From Aurantiacibacter luteus (GTDB lineage: Bacteria; Pseudomonadota; Alphaproteobacteria; Sphingomonadales; Sphingomonadaceae): a stretch of DNA of 64,000 nucleotides. Made by a program: the position numbers and the translations under genes. The notes beneath the pieces are model-generated. The model was not told the origin of the DNA and did no database searches. It saw only the letters and a program-made list of their open reading frames with translations. Location of the stretch: the NCBI RefSeq assembly GCF_001010945.1, contig NZ_LBHB01000004.1:122494-186493 (forward strand), in the 5' to 3' direction. Positions 9,613 to 19,404 of this stretch are shown one piece after another; the stretch's first letter is position 1; every line of letters starts with the position of its first letter.

Positions 9613-9652
9613 GGAAATTACCCCTCTCGATCAGCCTCTTGGCATTCCCCTA

Positions 9653-9675
9653 GAATGTTATACTATCACACTAAT
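9653..9675. promoter_or_regulatory. Zur-box-like dyad upstream of the metal exporter
   Basis: The sequence GAATGTTATACTATCACAC matches one half of the alphaproteobacterial Zur box (ATGTTATANTAT) closely, while the other half is degenerate. It lies 60-80 bases before the CDF exporter start, in a short AT-rich region, next to TTGGCA and TATACT elements. Binding by Zur is an inference. Confidence 0.35.
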
Positions 9676-9734
9676 GATATTTCATAACGCATTGATGCGC
9701 AAGGTTTTTCCTTGGCATCTGTCAGCCAGAGGCT

Positions 9735-10754
9735 ATGCCGTCGGCTGACGCAGGCGAGGAAACAGGGGCGGATTTGGGACATTCTCACGCACACGGCGGA
9801 CACGGGCACGGGCATCACGGCGGCAGCCATGGCGGCCATGGCGGCCATGGCCATGCCCATGCGCCCAAGGACTTCGGCCGGGCCTTTGCCGTGGGCGTGG
9901 TGCTCAACACTGCGTTCGTGCTGGTGGAGGCGACCTTCGGCTTCCTTTCGGGCTCGATGGCGCTGGTAGCCGATGCGGGGCACAACCTGTCGGACGTGCT
10001 GGGCTTGCTGATCGCCTGGGGGGCGAGCGTGGCGGCGAAGAAGCCGCCGTCGGCACGCTTCACCTACGGCCTCAAGAGCTCCACCATCCTCGCCGCCTTC
10101 GCCAATGCCGTTCTGCTGCTGGTGGCCATCGGCGCGATCCTGATCGAGACCGTGCGCCGCCTGATCTATCCGGTGGAGCCAGAGGGCACGACGATGATCT
10201 GGGTGGCGGGCATCGGCATCCTCATCAATACCGCCACGGCGCTCATGTTCATGCGCGGGCGCAAGAGCGATCTCAACGTGCGCGGCGCCTTCCTGCACAT
10301 GGCGGCCGACGCGCTGGTGAGCGTTGGGGTCGTGATTGCGGGCATATTCATCCTGCTGACGGACGAGCCGCTGATCGACCCCGTCGTCAGCCTCGTCATC
10401 GTGACAGTGATTGCCTGGGGCACCTGGGGCCTCCTCAAGGACAGCGTGAAGATGAGCCTGCTCGCCGTGCCCGACAGCGTGGACGAGGCGGGGGTGCGCG
10501 GCTTCCTCGCCGGCCTGCCGGGCGTGGCCGCGGTGCACGACTTGCACATCTGGCCCATGTCGACCACCGAGACCGCACTTACCGCCCACCTCGTGATGCC
10601 CGGCGGCCATCCGGGCGATGCCTTCCTGCGTGAAGCGACCGGCGAGCTGGAGCACCACCACGCCATCGGCCACGTCACGATCCAGGTGGAGACCAGCCGC
10701 GAGGAATGCGTCGGCGAGGACTGTCTCGAAAGCGTTCATCGACCGCAAAGCTGA
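9735..10754 (+). CDS. Cation diffusion facilitator family metal exporter
   Basis: A 339-residue inner-membrane Zn2+/Cd2+/Co2+ antiporter. The first 45 residues are a His/Gly-rich metal-binding tail. Six transmembrane segments follow, with the paired HxxxD/DxxxD-type sites (ALVADAGHNLSDV in TM2, HMAADALVSVGV in TM5), and then a cytoplasmic ferredoxin-like domain (VHDLHIWPMSTTETALTAHL). The end is Cys/His-containing (ECVGEDCLESVH). The sequence resembles the ZitB/CzcD subgroup. A Zur-like dyad upstream suggests zinc control. Confidence 0.9.
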   Translation: MPSADAGEETGADLGHSHAHGGHGHGHHGGSHGGHGGHGHAHAPKDFGRAFAVGVVLNTAFVLVEATFGFLSGSMALVADAGHNLSDVLGLLIAWGASVAAKKPPSARFTYGLKSSTILAAFANAVLLLVAIGAILIETVRRLIYPVEPEGTTMIWVAGIGILINTATALMFMRGRKSDLNVRGAFLHMAADALVSVGVVIAGIFILLTDEPLIDPVVSLVIVTVIAWGTWGLLKDSVKMSLLAVPDSVDEAGVRGFLAGLPGVAAVHDLHIWPMSTTETALTAHLVMPGGHPGDAFLREATGELEHHHAIGHVTIQVETSREECVGEDCLESVHRPQS

Positions 10755-10800
10755 CGCCGCGCAGGATGGTCGTCAGATATTCACAGGGGGGACATTCTCG

Positions 10801-11082
10801 ATGAGACCAGCGCGTTTCATTCTCGCCGCGGCCGGCAGCCTGACGTTACTTGGCGCATGCGTTGCAACCGGCGACGTCGCAAACCCGCAAGATCCGCTGC
10901 AGGCTCCATCGCAGACCGAAAGCCTGGGCGAGCAGATGCGGGCGGAGGCACGCGGCGATGGCTGCCTGGTCGCCGGCAATGCGCTGGATACCAGTGACCG
11001 GTGCCGGGCCTTGCGCGACATTATCGCGCCGCCTGCGGCACCGCCCGCACCCCCGGCCCCGCCGCGCCCCACGCCGAACTGA
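10801..11082 (+). CDS. Small lipoprotein of unknown function
   Basis: A 93-residue protein with a type II signal peptide: charged start, hydrophobic core and lipobox LLGAC, so the mature N-terminus would be lipidated Cys21. The mature part has one Cys pair (DGCLVAG..DRCRAL) and a proline-rich end (APPAAPPAPPAPPRP). I do not recognise the family. It ends 21 bases from the convergent clpX. Confidence 0.7.
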   Translation: MRPARFILAAAGSLTLLGACVATGDVANPQDPLQAPSQTESLGEQMRAEARGDGCLVAGNALDTSDRCRALRDIIAPPAAPPAPPAPPRPTPN

Positions 11083-11103
11083 CGCGGGGCCGCGGGAGCG
11101 ACC

Positions 11104-12378
11104 TTAGGCCGCCTCGTCCTTCTTGGCCTTCTCGTCGTCGTTGGAGACGACGCGCACGGGTTCCTTTCGGCCCTCGACCACGTCGCCGTCGACCACGACC
11201 TCGCTCACGCCTTCCATGCTCGGCAGGTCGAACATGGTGTCGAGCAGGATGTGCTCGACGATCGAGCGCAGGCCGCGCGCGCCGGTCTTCCGCTTGATGG
11301 CCTTCTTGGCGATCGCGGTCAGCGCGTCGTCGGTGAAGGTCAGGTCCACGTCTTCCAGCTCGAACAGCTTGGCGTACTGCTTGACCAGCGCGTTCTTCGG
11401 CTCCTTCAGGATCGTCACCAGCGCCGCCTCGTCGAGGTCGTGCAGGGTGGCGATCACCGGCAGGCGGCCGACGAATTCGGGAATCAGGCCGAACTTGAGC
11501 AGGTCTTCCGGCTCGCACTTCTCCAGCATCTGGCCGATGCGCGCCTTGCTCGGTTCATCGACGTTGGCGCCGAAGCCGATCGAGCGCTTCTGCAGGCGGT
11601 CGCCGATGATCTTTTCGAGGCCCGCGAAAGCGCCGCCGACGATGAACAGGATGTTCGTGGTGTCGACCTGCAGGAATTCCTGCTGCGGATGCTTGCGCCC
11701 ACCCTGCGGCGGGACGGAGGCGGTGGTGCCTTCCATCAGCTTGAGCAGCGCCTGCTGCACGCCCTCACCGCTGACGTCGCGGGTGATCGAGGGGTTTTCC
11801 GCCTTGCGCGTGATCTTGTCGATCTCGTCGATGTAGACGATGCCCTGCTGCGCCTTCTCGACGTTGTAGTCGCTCGCCTGGAGCAGCTTCAGGATGATGT
11901 TTTCCACGTCCTCGCCCACGTAGCCGGCCTCGGTCAGCGTGGTGGCGTCGGCCATGGTGAAGGGCACGTCGAAGGTGCGCGCCAGCGTCTGCGCCAGCAG
12001 CGTCTTGCCGCTGCCGGTCGGGCCGACGAGCAGGATGTTGGACTTCGCCAGCTCCACATCGTTGCCTTTCCCTGCGTGGGCGAGGCGCTTGTAGTGGTTG
12101 TGCACCGCAACCGAGAGCACGCGCTTGGCGCGGTCCTGCCCGATCACGTAGTCGTTCAGCGTGGCGCAGATGTCCTGCGGGGTAGGAATGCCGCCGTCCT
12201 TGCGCGCGGCGAGGCCGCTCTTGGCCTCTTCCCGGATGATGTCGTTGCACAGCTCGACGCATTCATCGCAGATGAACACCGTCGGCCCGGCAATCAGCTT
12301 CCTCACCTCGTGCTGCGACTTGCCGCAGAAACTGCAGTAGAGGGTGCTCTTGCTGTCCGATCCGCTCAACTTGGTCAT
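11104..12378 (-). CDS. clpX: ATP-dependent Clp protease ATP-binding subunit ClpX
   Basis: A 424-residue AAA+ unfoldase that feeds proteins to ClpP. The N-terminal zinc-binding domain has CSFCGKSQ and CDECVELC. Walker A is GPTGSGKT, Walker B is [10 protein letters not shown], and the pore loop GYVGEDVE and sensor motifs are present. In alphaproteobacteria ClpXP removes CtrA through CpdR, which ties it functionally to chpT in this window. clpP lies 196 bases upstream on the same strand. Confidence 0.97.
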   Translation of the reverse strand: MTKLSGSDSKSTLYCSFCGKSQHEVRKLIAGPTVFICDECVELCNDIIREEAKSGLAARKDGGIPTPQDICATLNDYVIGQDRAKRVLSVAVHNHYKRLAHAGKGNDVELAKSNILLVGPTGSGKTLLAQTLARTFDVPFTMADATTLTEAGYVGEDVENIILKLLQASDYNVEKAQQGIVYIDEIDKITRKAENPSITRDVSGEGVQQALLKLMEGTTASVPPQGGRKHPQQEFLQVDTTNILFIVGGAFAGLEKIIGDRLQKRSIGFGANVDEPSKARIGQMLEKCEPEDLLKFGLIPEFVGRLPVIATLHDLDEAALVTILKEPKNALVKQYAKLFELEDVDLTFTDDALTAIAKKAIKRKTGARGLRSIVEHILLDTMFDLPSMEGVSEVVVDGDVVEGRKEPVRVVSNDDEKAKKDEAA

Positions 12379-12574
12379 AATCCTTCGTCCGTGAACCCGC
12401 AGCACCGAAGGGTGCGGTTTTGGCGGATTCGACCTCCCACTCTAGGGCGGGAGGCCACAATATCAATCAATCCTATCCTTAACATCCACGCCTTGCGCCA
12501 GCCTGAAGAGGCAGGGTTGCCAAATTGCTACATTCGGCGGCGTGGAGGGTGGCGCCAGGGGCGCGCGGGCAGGA

Positions 12575-13270
12575 TTATTCGGAGTCCTTGGTCGGCGCGC
12601 CGCCGGTGCCGGTGATGTCGCCCGCCTCGTCGTCCTTCGGCCGGTGCGCGAAGACCGCATCGACGATGCCGAAGGCCTTGGCTTCCTCGGCCTCGAGGAA
12701 GGTATCGCGGTCCATCGCCTTCTCGATATCGGTCAGGCTCTGGCCGGTGTAGCGCACGTAGAGATCGTTCATCCGCGCACGGATGCGCAGGATTTCCTTG
12801 GCCTGGATCTCGATGTCCGATGCCATGCCGCGCGCGCCGCCCGAGGGCTGGTGCACCATGATGCGGGCATTGGGGAGCGCCACGCGCATGCCCGGCTCAC
12901 CGGCCGCCAGCAGGAAGCTGCCCATCGAGGCGGCCTGGCCCACGCACACGGTGCGCACCTTGGGCTTGATGTACTGCATGGTGTCGTGGATCGCCATGCC
13001 GGCCGTCACCACGCCGCCGGGCGAATTGATGTACATGGAGATGTCGTTCGAGTTCTCCGACTCGAGGAACAGCAACTGGGCGACGATCAGGCTCGCCATG
13101 TTGTCTTCCACCTGACCGGTGACGAAGACAATGCGTTCGCGCAGCAGGCGGCTGAAGATGTCGAAGCTGCGCTCGCCGCGGCTGGTCGATTCGACCACGA
13201 CGGGCACCAGGGCGCCGGTGATGGGGTCCTGGGTGAAGCGGTCCTTGTTGTCGCCGAACAGGTCGAGCAT
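12575..13270 (-). CDS. clpP: ATP-dependent Clp protease proteolytic subunit ClpP
   Basis: A 231-residue serine protease that forms the tetradecameric ClpP chamber. The catalytic residues are S115 (GQAASMGSF), H140 (MVHQPSGG) and the Asp of MDRDTFL. The C-terminal tail ([11 protein letters not shown]) is slightly longer than in E. coli. It precedes clpX on the same strand. The usual partner tig is not adjacent. Confidence 0.97.
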   Translation of the reverse strand: MLDLFGDNKDRFTQDPITGALVPVVVESTSRGERSFDIFSRLLRERIVFVTGQVEDNMASLIVAQLLFLESENSNDISMYINSPGGVVTAGMAIHDTMQYIKPKVRTVCVGQAASMGSFLLAAGEPGMRVALPNARIMVHQPSGGARGMASDIEIQAKEILRIRARMNDLYVRYTGQSLTDIEKAMDRDTFLEAEEAKAFGIVDAVFAHRPKDDEAGDITGTGGAPTKDSE

Positions 13271-13411
13271 GCGAAAAATGTCCTCTCGTCTCGGGGGTAG
13301 GGCGCCTATGTCGCCTCGCCTGCGCGCAAGTTCAAGAGGGGGGCTTCAAAACCCGGGGAGCCGAGCCGGCGCGGCTTGCCAGACCGGCGCGCGGGCCGCA
13401 CAAGGCGGGCC

Positions 13412-14956
13412 ATGGGACGCTCCTCCACAGCCGCGCTCGCCGCGCTTCTCGCTCTGTCCTTTCCCGCGATGGCTGCCGCGCAAACCGTGGCCACACCGCC
13501 GATCGCCGAGCGCGCGGACCCGCTGCCCTTCGATCCGGCAGCCGAGGCAAGGGTCTATCTCGAGCGCATCGCGGCGCTCGACGATGCGGGGCCGCAGCTG
13601 AACGCGGTCGTCGTCCACGATCCGGACGCGGCCGAGGCGGCGACCATCGTGAACGGTGGCAGTCGGCTCGCCGGGCGCACGGTACTGGTGAAGGACAACA
13701 TCGAGACCCACGAGTGGCCGACCACCGCCGGTTCGCTGGCGCTGGAAAATAATGCCACGGGCCGCGACGCTCCGCTGATCCAGCGCCTGCGCGCCAATGG
13801 CGGTGTGGTGCTGGGCAAGACCAACCTTTCCGAGTGGGCCAACTTCCGCAGCTCCGACAGTTCGAGCGGGTGGAGCGCCGTGGGCGGCATCACCCGCAAC
13901 CCGCACGCCACCGACCGCAGCGCTTGCGGCTCGTCCTCGGGCAGCGGCGCGGCGGTGGCGGCGGGGCTGGCCTGGGCGGCCATCGGCACCGAGACCGACG
14001 GCTCCATCACCTGTCCCGCCAGCATGAACGGTGTGGTCGGCTTCAAACCGAGCACGGGCCTCGTCAGCGGCGAGCTGATCGTGCCCATCAGCGCCAGCCA
14101 GGACACCGCCGGGCCGATGGCGCGCAGCGTCATCGATGCCGCAATGCTGCTGTCGGCCATTGCCGGGCCGGACTACGGCGAAATGGGTGAGGGCGACCTC
14201 GCCTACGATTTCACCGCCGGGCTCGATACCGCCTCGCTTGCGGGCGTGCGCGTGGGCGTGCTGCGCGGGCGCGACGGCGGGTTCGAGCCGCTCGGCCAGC
14301 TTTACGAGCAGGCGCTCGACGACCTCAGGCGCGCGGGCGCGGTGATGGTCGACGTGACCTACGAGGGCGACCCGCAAATGGGCGCGGACGAATACACGGT
14401 GCTGCTCTACGAGTTCCGCGAGGGTCTTGACGCCTATCTCGCCGCCTCGCCCGCCGACATCCCGGTGCGATCCCTGCAGGACGTGATCGACTTCAACGCC
14501 GTCCATGCGCTGAGCGAAATGCGCTGGTTCGGACAGGACATCTTCACCGCCGCGCTGGAGGCGACCAACCGCGCGGCCTACGAGGCGGCGCGCGCCAACA
14601 GCTTCCGCCTCGCCGGGCCGGAAGGTATCGACCGGCTGCTGGCCGAGAACGACGTCGACGTGCTCATCGCGCCGACGCGCGGGCCGGCATGGTCGATCGA
14701 TCTCGTCAACGGCGACAACTTTCGCGGCGGCATCGGCATCGGCATCGGCAGCCTCGCCGCAATCGCCGGATACCCGCACCTGACCGTGCCCATGGGGGCG
14801 ATCGAGGGCCTGCCCGTCGGCCTCTCCTTCATCGCCGGCAAGTGGAGCGACCACGCCGTGCTGCGCGCGGGCGCCGCCTATGAACGGGCGCGCAGCGTGC
14901 CACTCCGCGAACCGCTGTTCGCGCCTTGGCAGCCTGTCGGCGAGGTGCAGCCCTGA
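13412..14956 (+). CDS. Exported amidase, amidase signature family
   Basis: A 514-residue amidase-signature hydrolase with a signal peptide (cleavage near AMAAAQ). The Ser-cisSer-Lys triad is visible: Lys in VLVKDNIETHEWPTTAGS, and the serines in ACGSSSGSGAAVAAGL and the following TDGSITCPAS. These enzymes hydrolyse amide bonds, and secreted members include peptide amidases that act on C-terminal amides. The substrate is unknown. With the receptor gene downstream it could take part in uptake and breakdown of an external compound, but this is an inference. Confidence 0.85.
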   Translation: MGRSSTAALAALLALSFPAMAAAQTVATPPIAERADPLPFDPAAEARVYLERIAALDDAGPQLNAVVVHDPDAAEAATIVNGGSRLAGRTVLVKDNIETHEWPTTAGSLALENNATGRDAPLIQRLRANGGVVLGKTNLSEWANFRSSDSSSGWSAVGGITRNPHATDRSACGSSSGSGAAVAAGLAWAAIGTETDGSITCPASMNGVVGFKPSTGLVSGELIVPISASQDTAGPMARSVIDAAMLLSAIAGPDYGEMGEGDLAYDFTAGLDTASLAGVRVGVLRGRDGGFEPLGQLYEQALDDLRRAGAVMVDVTYEGDPQMGADEYTVLLYEFREGLDAYLAASPADIPVRSLQDVIDFNAVHALSEMRWFGQDIFTAALEATNRAAYEAARANSFRLAGPEGIDRLLAENDVDVLIAPTRGPAWSIDLVNGDNFRGGIGIGIGSLAAIAGYPHLTVPMGAIEGLPVGLSFIAGKWSDHAVLRAGAAYERARSVPLREPLFAPWQPVGEVQP

Positions 14957-15014
14957 CCCGTTGACCGTCCTTGCCGCCCGCCTGCCCTTGGGCTAGCGGG
15001 CGCGGACCAAATCA

Positions 15015-17162
15015 ATGAAGCGCAACGTTTTCCTCTCGCGGCCGCGAGCCTCGTCGCTGCCCATGGCAGCCGCGCTTGTCGCTATCGGCGGGCCGGCGCT
15101 GGCGCAGGATGCCGCCACGACCGGCGACGCGCCGCCGCCGCAGGACACCGAGATCGTCGCGCCCGCCGAGGAGGCCGTCGAGGCGCGCGAGGTCTACACC
15201 CCCGCCGACTTCGCCCGCTACGCTCCGCGCAACGCGCTCGACATGATCAACCGCATCCCCGGCTTTGCCGTCAACCGCGGCGGGGGCGGTGGAGGCGGCG
15301 GGGGTGGCCGCGGCTTCGGGCAGGCGCAGGAAAACCTGCTGATCAACGGCGAGCGTGTCTCGAGCAAGTCCACCAGCACCGCCGACCAGCTCGCCCGCAT
15401 CCCGGCGGACAACGTGCTGCGCATCGAGGTGGTGGACGGCGCGACGCTCGACATTCCGGGCCTGTCCGGCCGCGTCGCCAACATCATCGCCGAAAGCAGC
15501 AGCGTGGCGGGCCAGTTCGAGTGGCGCCCCAGCGTGTCGCTCGGCGAGGGACGCGTGACGCCGCTCGAGGGAGAGGCCTCACTTACCGGGGCCATGCTGG
15601 GCATCGACTACACGCTCGCGCTGCGGATGAGCGAGTTCGCACGCGGCCAGCGCGGCCCGGCGATTTTCACGGATGCCTTTGGCGTGGTCGACACACGCGA
15701 GAACACGGCCTTCGACCGCTTCCGCCGTCCGACGCTGAGCGGCAACTTCGCCTTCAAGCCCGCGCCCGGCGTGGCCGCCACCGTGAACCTTACGGGCGGC
15801 ATCGAGCGCTACCGCTCGCGCGAGGGCGAGGTGCGTGTGGGCGGCAATCCGCTGCCATCCTTCGACGAGAGCGTCGATGCGGTCAGCGACGAATGGTTTT
15901 ACGAGATCGGCGGCGATGTGACCTTTCCGCTGGGCGGCGGGCAGATGAAGCTGATCGCGCTCGAAAGCTTCGAGCACAAGGACCGGACCGATACCTCGCT
16001 GATCGCGGAAGGCGCGCGAACCCCGCGCGGCTCGCGCTTCCGGCGTGTCGCGGACATCGGCGAGCGCATCGGGCGCGGCGAATACACCTTCGGCCTGTGG
16101 GGCGCCGACTGGCAGCTCTCCGCCGAGGCGGCGTTCAACCGGCTCGACCAGACCGGCGACCTGTTCGCCTACGACCCGGTGGCGAAGGACTACGTAGCGG
16201 TGCCCTTTCCCGGAGCAGACGGCGGCGTGCGCGAGGATCGCTACGAGGGTCTTGCCAGCGTCGGCTTCGCCCTGCTGCCAACGGTCTCGGTCCAGGCCGT
16301 GGCGGGGGCCGAGTATTCGACCATCGCGCAAACCGGCAGCAACGCTCTCTCGCGGACCTTCGTGCGGCCCAAGGGCAGCCTGATCCTTGCCTGGGCGGCG
16401 GCGGAGGGTCTCGACCTGTCGCTGGAGATCGCGCGGCGCGTGGGCCAGCTCTCCTTCGGCGATTTCCTTGCCAGCGTCAGCCTCAATGACGACCGCGAGA
16501 ATGCCGGCAACAATTCCCTGCGCCCGCAGCAGAGCTGGGAGACCAAACTGGAGGCGCGGCGCGAATTCGGCGCGCTGGGTTCGGCCACGCTCACCTTGTT
16601 CGACCAGCGCATCGAGGACCTGGTGCTGATCGTGCCCGTGGAGGGCGGCGGCGCGGCGCAGGGCAACGTGTCCGGCGCGCGGCGCTACGGCGCGGCGCTC
16701 ACGGGCACCTTGCAGATGGAGCCGCTCGGCTGGCGCGGAGCGCGGCTGGATGGGAGAATCGCGTGGGAGGACTCGCGGCTCGACGATCCGGTCACCGGGC
16801 TCGCGCGCCGGTTCGACGGGCTCGACCCCTTTGAGGTGGAGCTGAACCTGCGGCACGACGTGCCCGGCACCGACTGGGCCTGGGGCGGCGCCTTCCGCGA
16901 CCGCTCACGGGCACTCAACTACCGGGTGACCGAGACCTTCTTCAGTTACCGCGAGACGACCGAGGTGACCGCCTTCGCCGAGCACAAGGACGTGCTGGGC
17001 GCGACCGTGCGGCTGACGGTGAGCAACCTCGCCGACGAGCCCAACGTGCTGATCCGCGAGGTCTTCGCCGGCCAGCGTGGCAGTGCGCCGCTGCTGTTCA
17101 CCGAGGAACGCCGCCGTTTCAGCGGCCCGCGCGTCCAGCTGCGGATCGCCGGCGACTTCTGA
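15015..17162 (+). CDS. TonB-dependent receptor-like outer-membrane protein
   Basis: A 715-residue protein with a signal peptide (GGPALAQDA), a plug-like domain (APRNALDMINRIPGF, then LLINGERVSSKSTS, then IEVVDGATLDIPGLSGRVANI), and a long beta-barrel ending in Phe. Proteins with this shortened plug are common in sphingomonads. A run of about ten glycines lies in the plug around residue 92-101. No substrate can be read from the sequence. It shares a terminator region with convergent tig. Confidence 0.85.
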   Translation: MKRNVFLSRPRASSLPMAAALVAIGGPALAQDAATTGDAPPPQDTEIVAPAEEAVEAREVYTPADFARYAPRNALDMINRIPGFAVNRGGGGGGGGGGRGFGQAQENLLINGERVSSKSTSTADQLARIPADNVLRIEVVDGATLDIPGLSGRVANIIAESSSVAGQFEWRPSVSLGEGRVTPLEGEASLTGAMLGIDYTLALRMSEFARGQRGPAIFTDAFGVVDTRENTAFDRFRRPTLSGNFAFKPAPGVAATVNLTGGIERYRSREGEVRVGGNPLPSFDESVDAVSDEWFYEIGGDVTFPLGGGQMKLIALESFEHKDRTDTSLIAEGARTPRGSRFRRVADIGERIGRGEYTFGLWGADWQLSAEAAFNRLDQTGDLFAYDPVAKDYVAVPFPGADGGVREDRYEGLASVGFALLPTVSVQAVAGAEYSTIAQTGSNALSRTFVRPKGSLILAWAAAEGLDLSLEIARRVGQLSFGDFLASVSLNDDRENAGNNSLRPQQSWETKLEARREFGALGSATLTLFDQRIEDLVLIVPVEGGGAAQGNVSGARRYGAALTGTLQMEPLGWRGARLDGRIAWEDSRLDDPVTGLARRFDGLDPFEVELNLRHDVPGTDWAWGGAFRDRSRALNYRVTETFFSYRETTEVTAFAEHKDVLGATVRLTVSNLADEPNVLIREVFAGQRGSAPLLFTEERRRFSGPRVQLRIAGDF

Positions 17163-17177
17163 CCATGCTCGCACAAA

Positions 17178-17219
17178 CGAAAAGGCCCGCCCGGCGCTGA
17201 TACCGGGCGAGCCTTTCGT
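17178..17219. terminator. Bidirectional terminator between the receptor gene and tig
   Basis: A strong hairpin, AAAGGCCCGCCCGG / CCGGGCGAGCCTTT with one mismatch, is flanked by A-rich and T-rich ends. It can serve both convergent genes. Confidence 0.75.
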
Positions 17220-17236
17220 GTCGCTGCGTAGGCAGC

Positions 17237-18835
17237 TTACTTCTTGGCAGGTGCCTTCTTGGCCGCGGGCTTCTTGGCCGGAGCCTTCTTCTCGGCGGCG
17301 GGCTTGTCGGCCGCCTTCTTCGCGGGCGCGGCCTTCTTGGCCGGAGCAGCCTTTTCGGCGGGCTCGGCCTTCTTTGCGGGCTTCTTGGCGGCGGGCGTCT
17401 TGTCCTCGGCCTTGTCGTCAGCCTTGTCGTCAGCCTTCTTGGCCGAAGCCTTTGCAGGCGCCTTCTTCTTTGCCGGGGCCTTCTTCGCTGCCGGAGCAGG
17501 CGCGCTTTCCTCGGCCTCGATCGCGGCTTCGAGCTCTTCGCGCGTCACTTCGCGTGTCGTCACCTCGGCCTTGTCGAATAGGAAATCGACGACCTTGTCC
17601 TCGTACAGGGGCGCGCGCAGCTGTGCCTGCGCCATCGGCTCGGAACGGACATACTCGACGAACCGCTCACGGTCCTCGGGGCGATACTGCTGCGCCGCCT
17701 GCTGCAGGAGCATCTGCATCTCCTGCTGCGACACCTCGACCCCGTTGGCCTGGCCGATCTCGGACAGCAGCAGGCCCAGGCGCACGCGGCGCTCGGCGAT
17801 GCGCTTGTAATCGTCGCGCTCGGCTTCCAGCTCTTCCATCGCCTTGGCCGGATCGTCCTCGCGGGCGACTTCCTGCGACAGCTGCTGCCAGATCTGCTGG
17901 AACTCGGCCTCGACCATCGTTGGCGGGACGTCGAAATCGTGGTCGGCGGCCAGCTTGTCGAGCAGCTGACGCTTCATCTGTGTGCGGGTGAGGCCGGCGC
18001 TTTCCTGCTCCAGCTGGCCGCGCAGCAGGTCCTTCAGCTTGTCGATGCCCTCGAGGCCGAGCGACTTGGCGAAGTCGTCGTCGATCTTGGTCTCACCCTC
18101 GACTTTCACCTGGTGCACGTGGATGTCGAACTGGGCTTCCTTGCCCTTCAGGTTCTCGGCCGGGTAATCGTCGGGGAACTTGACCGTGATGGTCTTGTCC
18201 TCGCCGGTCTTCATGCCGACCAGCTGCTCCTCGAAGCCGGGGATGAACTGGCCCGAACCGATCACCAGCGGCGCCTCGGTGGCCTTGCCGCCCTCGAATT
18301 CCTCGCCGTCGAGCTTGCCGGTGAAGTCGATGATGAGCTGGTCGCCGTCGGCGGCCTTCTTCGACTTCGGAGCATCCTTGTAGCTCTTCTGGCCCTCGGC
18401 GATGCGGCCAAGCGCCTCGTCGAGCTGCTCGTCACTCACGGGCACAGTCAGCTTTTCCAGCGTCAGCCCTTCGATGGAGGGCGCCTCGATCTCGGGCAGC
18501 ACCTCGACCTCGACAGTCAGCTCGGCGTCCTTGCCCTGCTCGTAGCCGTCGATCATCTCGACCTTGGGCTGGAGGGCGGGGCGCAGCTTCTTGTCCTTGA
18601 GCAGGTCGTTCACCGATTCGCGCACGGCATTGTTCAGCACGTCGGCGTGCAACGCCTCGCCGTGCATCTTGCGCACGAGGTTGGCGGGCACCTTGCCGGG
18701 ACGGAAGCCGGGCATGCGCACCTGCGGCGCGACCTTCTTCACCTCGGCATCGATCCTGGCATCGATATCCTTGGCGGGGATGGTCAGCGTATAGCCGCGC
18801 TTGAGGCCTTCATTGGTGGTTTCGACGATCTGCAT
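17237..18835 (-). CDS. tig: Trigger factor with a long Lys/Ala/Pro tail
   Basis: A ribosome-associated chaperone and peptidyl-prolyl isomerase of 532 residues. The ribosome-docking signature is present as GFRPGKVP near residue 45, followed by the FKBP-like PPIase domain (about 150-245) and the helical C-terminal arms. The usual length is 430-450. From about residue 440 there is an extra tail of PAKK/KKAPAKK repeats like histone H1 or AlgP, with one acidic DDKADDKAEDK block. The tail could bind RNA or rRNA, but this is an inference. Confidence 0.93.
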   Translation of the reverse strand: MQIVETTNEGLKRGYTLTIPAKDIDARIDAEVKKVAPQVRMPGFRPGKVPANLVRKMHGEALHADVLNNAVRESVNDLLKDKKLRPALQPKVEMIDGYEQGKDAELTVEVEVLPEIEAPSIEGLTLEKLTVPVSDEQLDEALGRIAEGQKSYKDAPKSKKAADGDQLIIDFTGKLDGEEFEGGKATEAPLVIGSGQFIPGFEEQLVGMKTGEDKTITVKFPDDYPAENLKGKEAQFDIHVHQVKVEGETKIDDDFAKSLGLEGIDKLKDLLRGQLEQESAGLTRTQMKRQLLDKLAADHDFDVPPTMVEAEFQQIWQQLSQEVAREDDPAKAMEELEAERDDYKRIAERRVRLGLLLSEIGQANGVEVSQQEMQMLLQQAAQQYRPEDRERFVEYVRSEPMAQAQLRAPLYEDKVVDFLFDKAEVTTREVTREELEAAIEAEESAPAPAAKKAPAKKKAPAKASAKKADDKADDKAEDKTPAAKKPAKKAEPAEKAAPAKKAAPAKKAADKPAAEKKAPAKKPAAKKAPAKK

Positions 18836-18898
18836 GGTCTGCCTTCATTCCAAAATCGGTTGCGCGCTCGCCGATATCCGCTCTGCGCAGGGCGAAAC

Positions 18899-18983
18899 TG
18901 GTGCGGGCGAAGGGACTCGAACCCCCACATCTTGCGATACTGGTACCTAAAACCAGCGCGTCTACCAGTTCCGCCACGCCCGC
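18899..18983 (-). tRNA. tRNA-Leu (anticodon UAG)
   Basis: An 85-nt gene with its CCA end encoded. The acceptor stem is GCGGGCG/CGCCCGC. The anticodon stem CTGGT/ACCAG encloses the loop TTTAGGT, so the anticodon is UAG for Leu codon CUA and its wobble partners. It has a long variable arm as in class II tRNAs and a T-loop GGTTCGAGTCC. It lies just upstream of tig. Confidence 0.95.
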
Positions 18984-19144
18984 GAGCCGACGAGTGGTGC
19001 AGGCGGGGGTCCGCCTGCGCACGAAACGCCGCCCTTAGAGGCGCGGCGGGCAAAGGGCAAGGCGCAGCTTCGGCGGGCCGGACCGGGGGAACGCGAGGGC
19101 GTGCGGGGACGTTCGATTGGCACGACAAACCGAGGAGCAAGACC

Positions 19145-19372
19145 ATGACCGCCACCACGCCTGATCCCGACTCCGATCCCATCCCCGGCGGCGACACCGA
19201 CCATCCCGGCGATACCCCGCCCGAGGTGCAGCCGGACGAGGGCGGCGACGTCGATACGCCCGCCGCTCCGCCCGAAACCCAGCCGGACCAGGGCGATGTC
19301 GACATGCCCGAGGCGCCCGACGAGATGCCGTCCATCGATCCCGCGCCGCAGACGATGCTGCCGCCGGATTGA
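19145..19372 (+). CDS. Small acidic Pro/Asp-rich protein
   Basis: A 75-residue protein made almost wholly of Pro, Asp, Glu, Thr and Gly, with repeated PETQPDQGD/PEVQPDEGGD-like units. It has no predicted fold, membrane segment or signal peptide. The ATG has GAGGAG at good spacing. It is probably a disordered cytoplasmic protein, and the family is unknown to me. Confidence 0.6.
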   Translation: MTATTPDPDSDPIPGGDTDHPGDTPPEVQPDEGGDVDTPAAPPETQPDQGDVDMPEAPDEMPSIDPAPQTMLPPD

Positions 19373-19404
19373 TTTGTGTGCGATCTCGTCTAGGGGCGCT
19401 TGCC

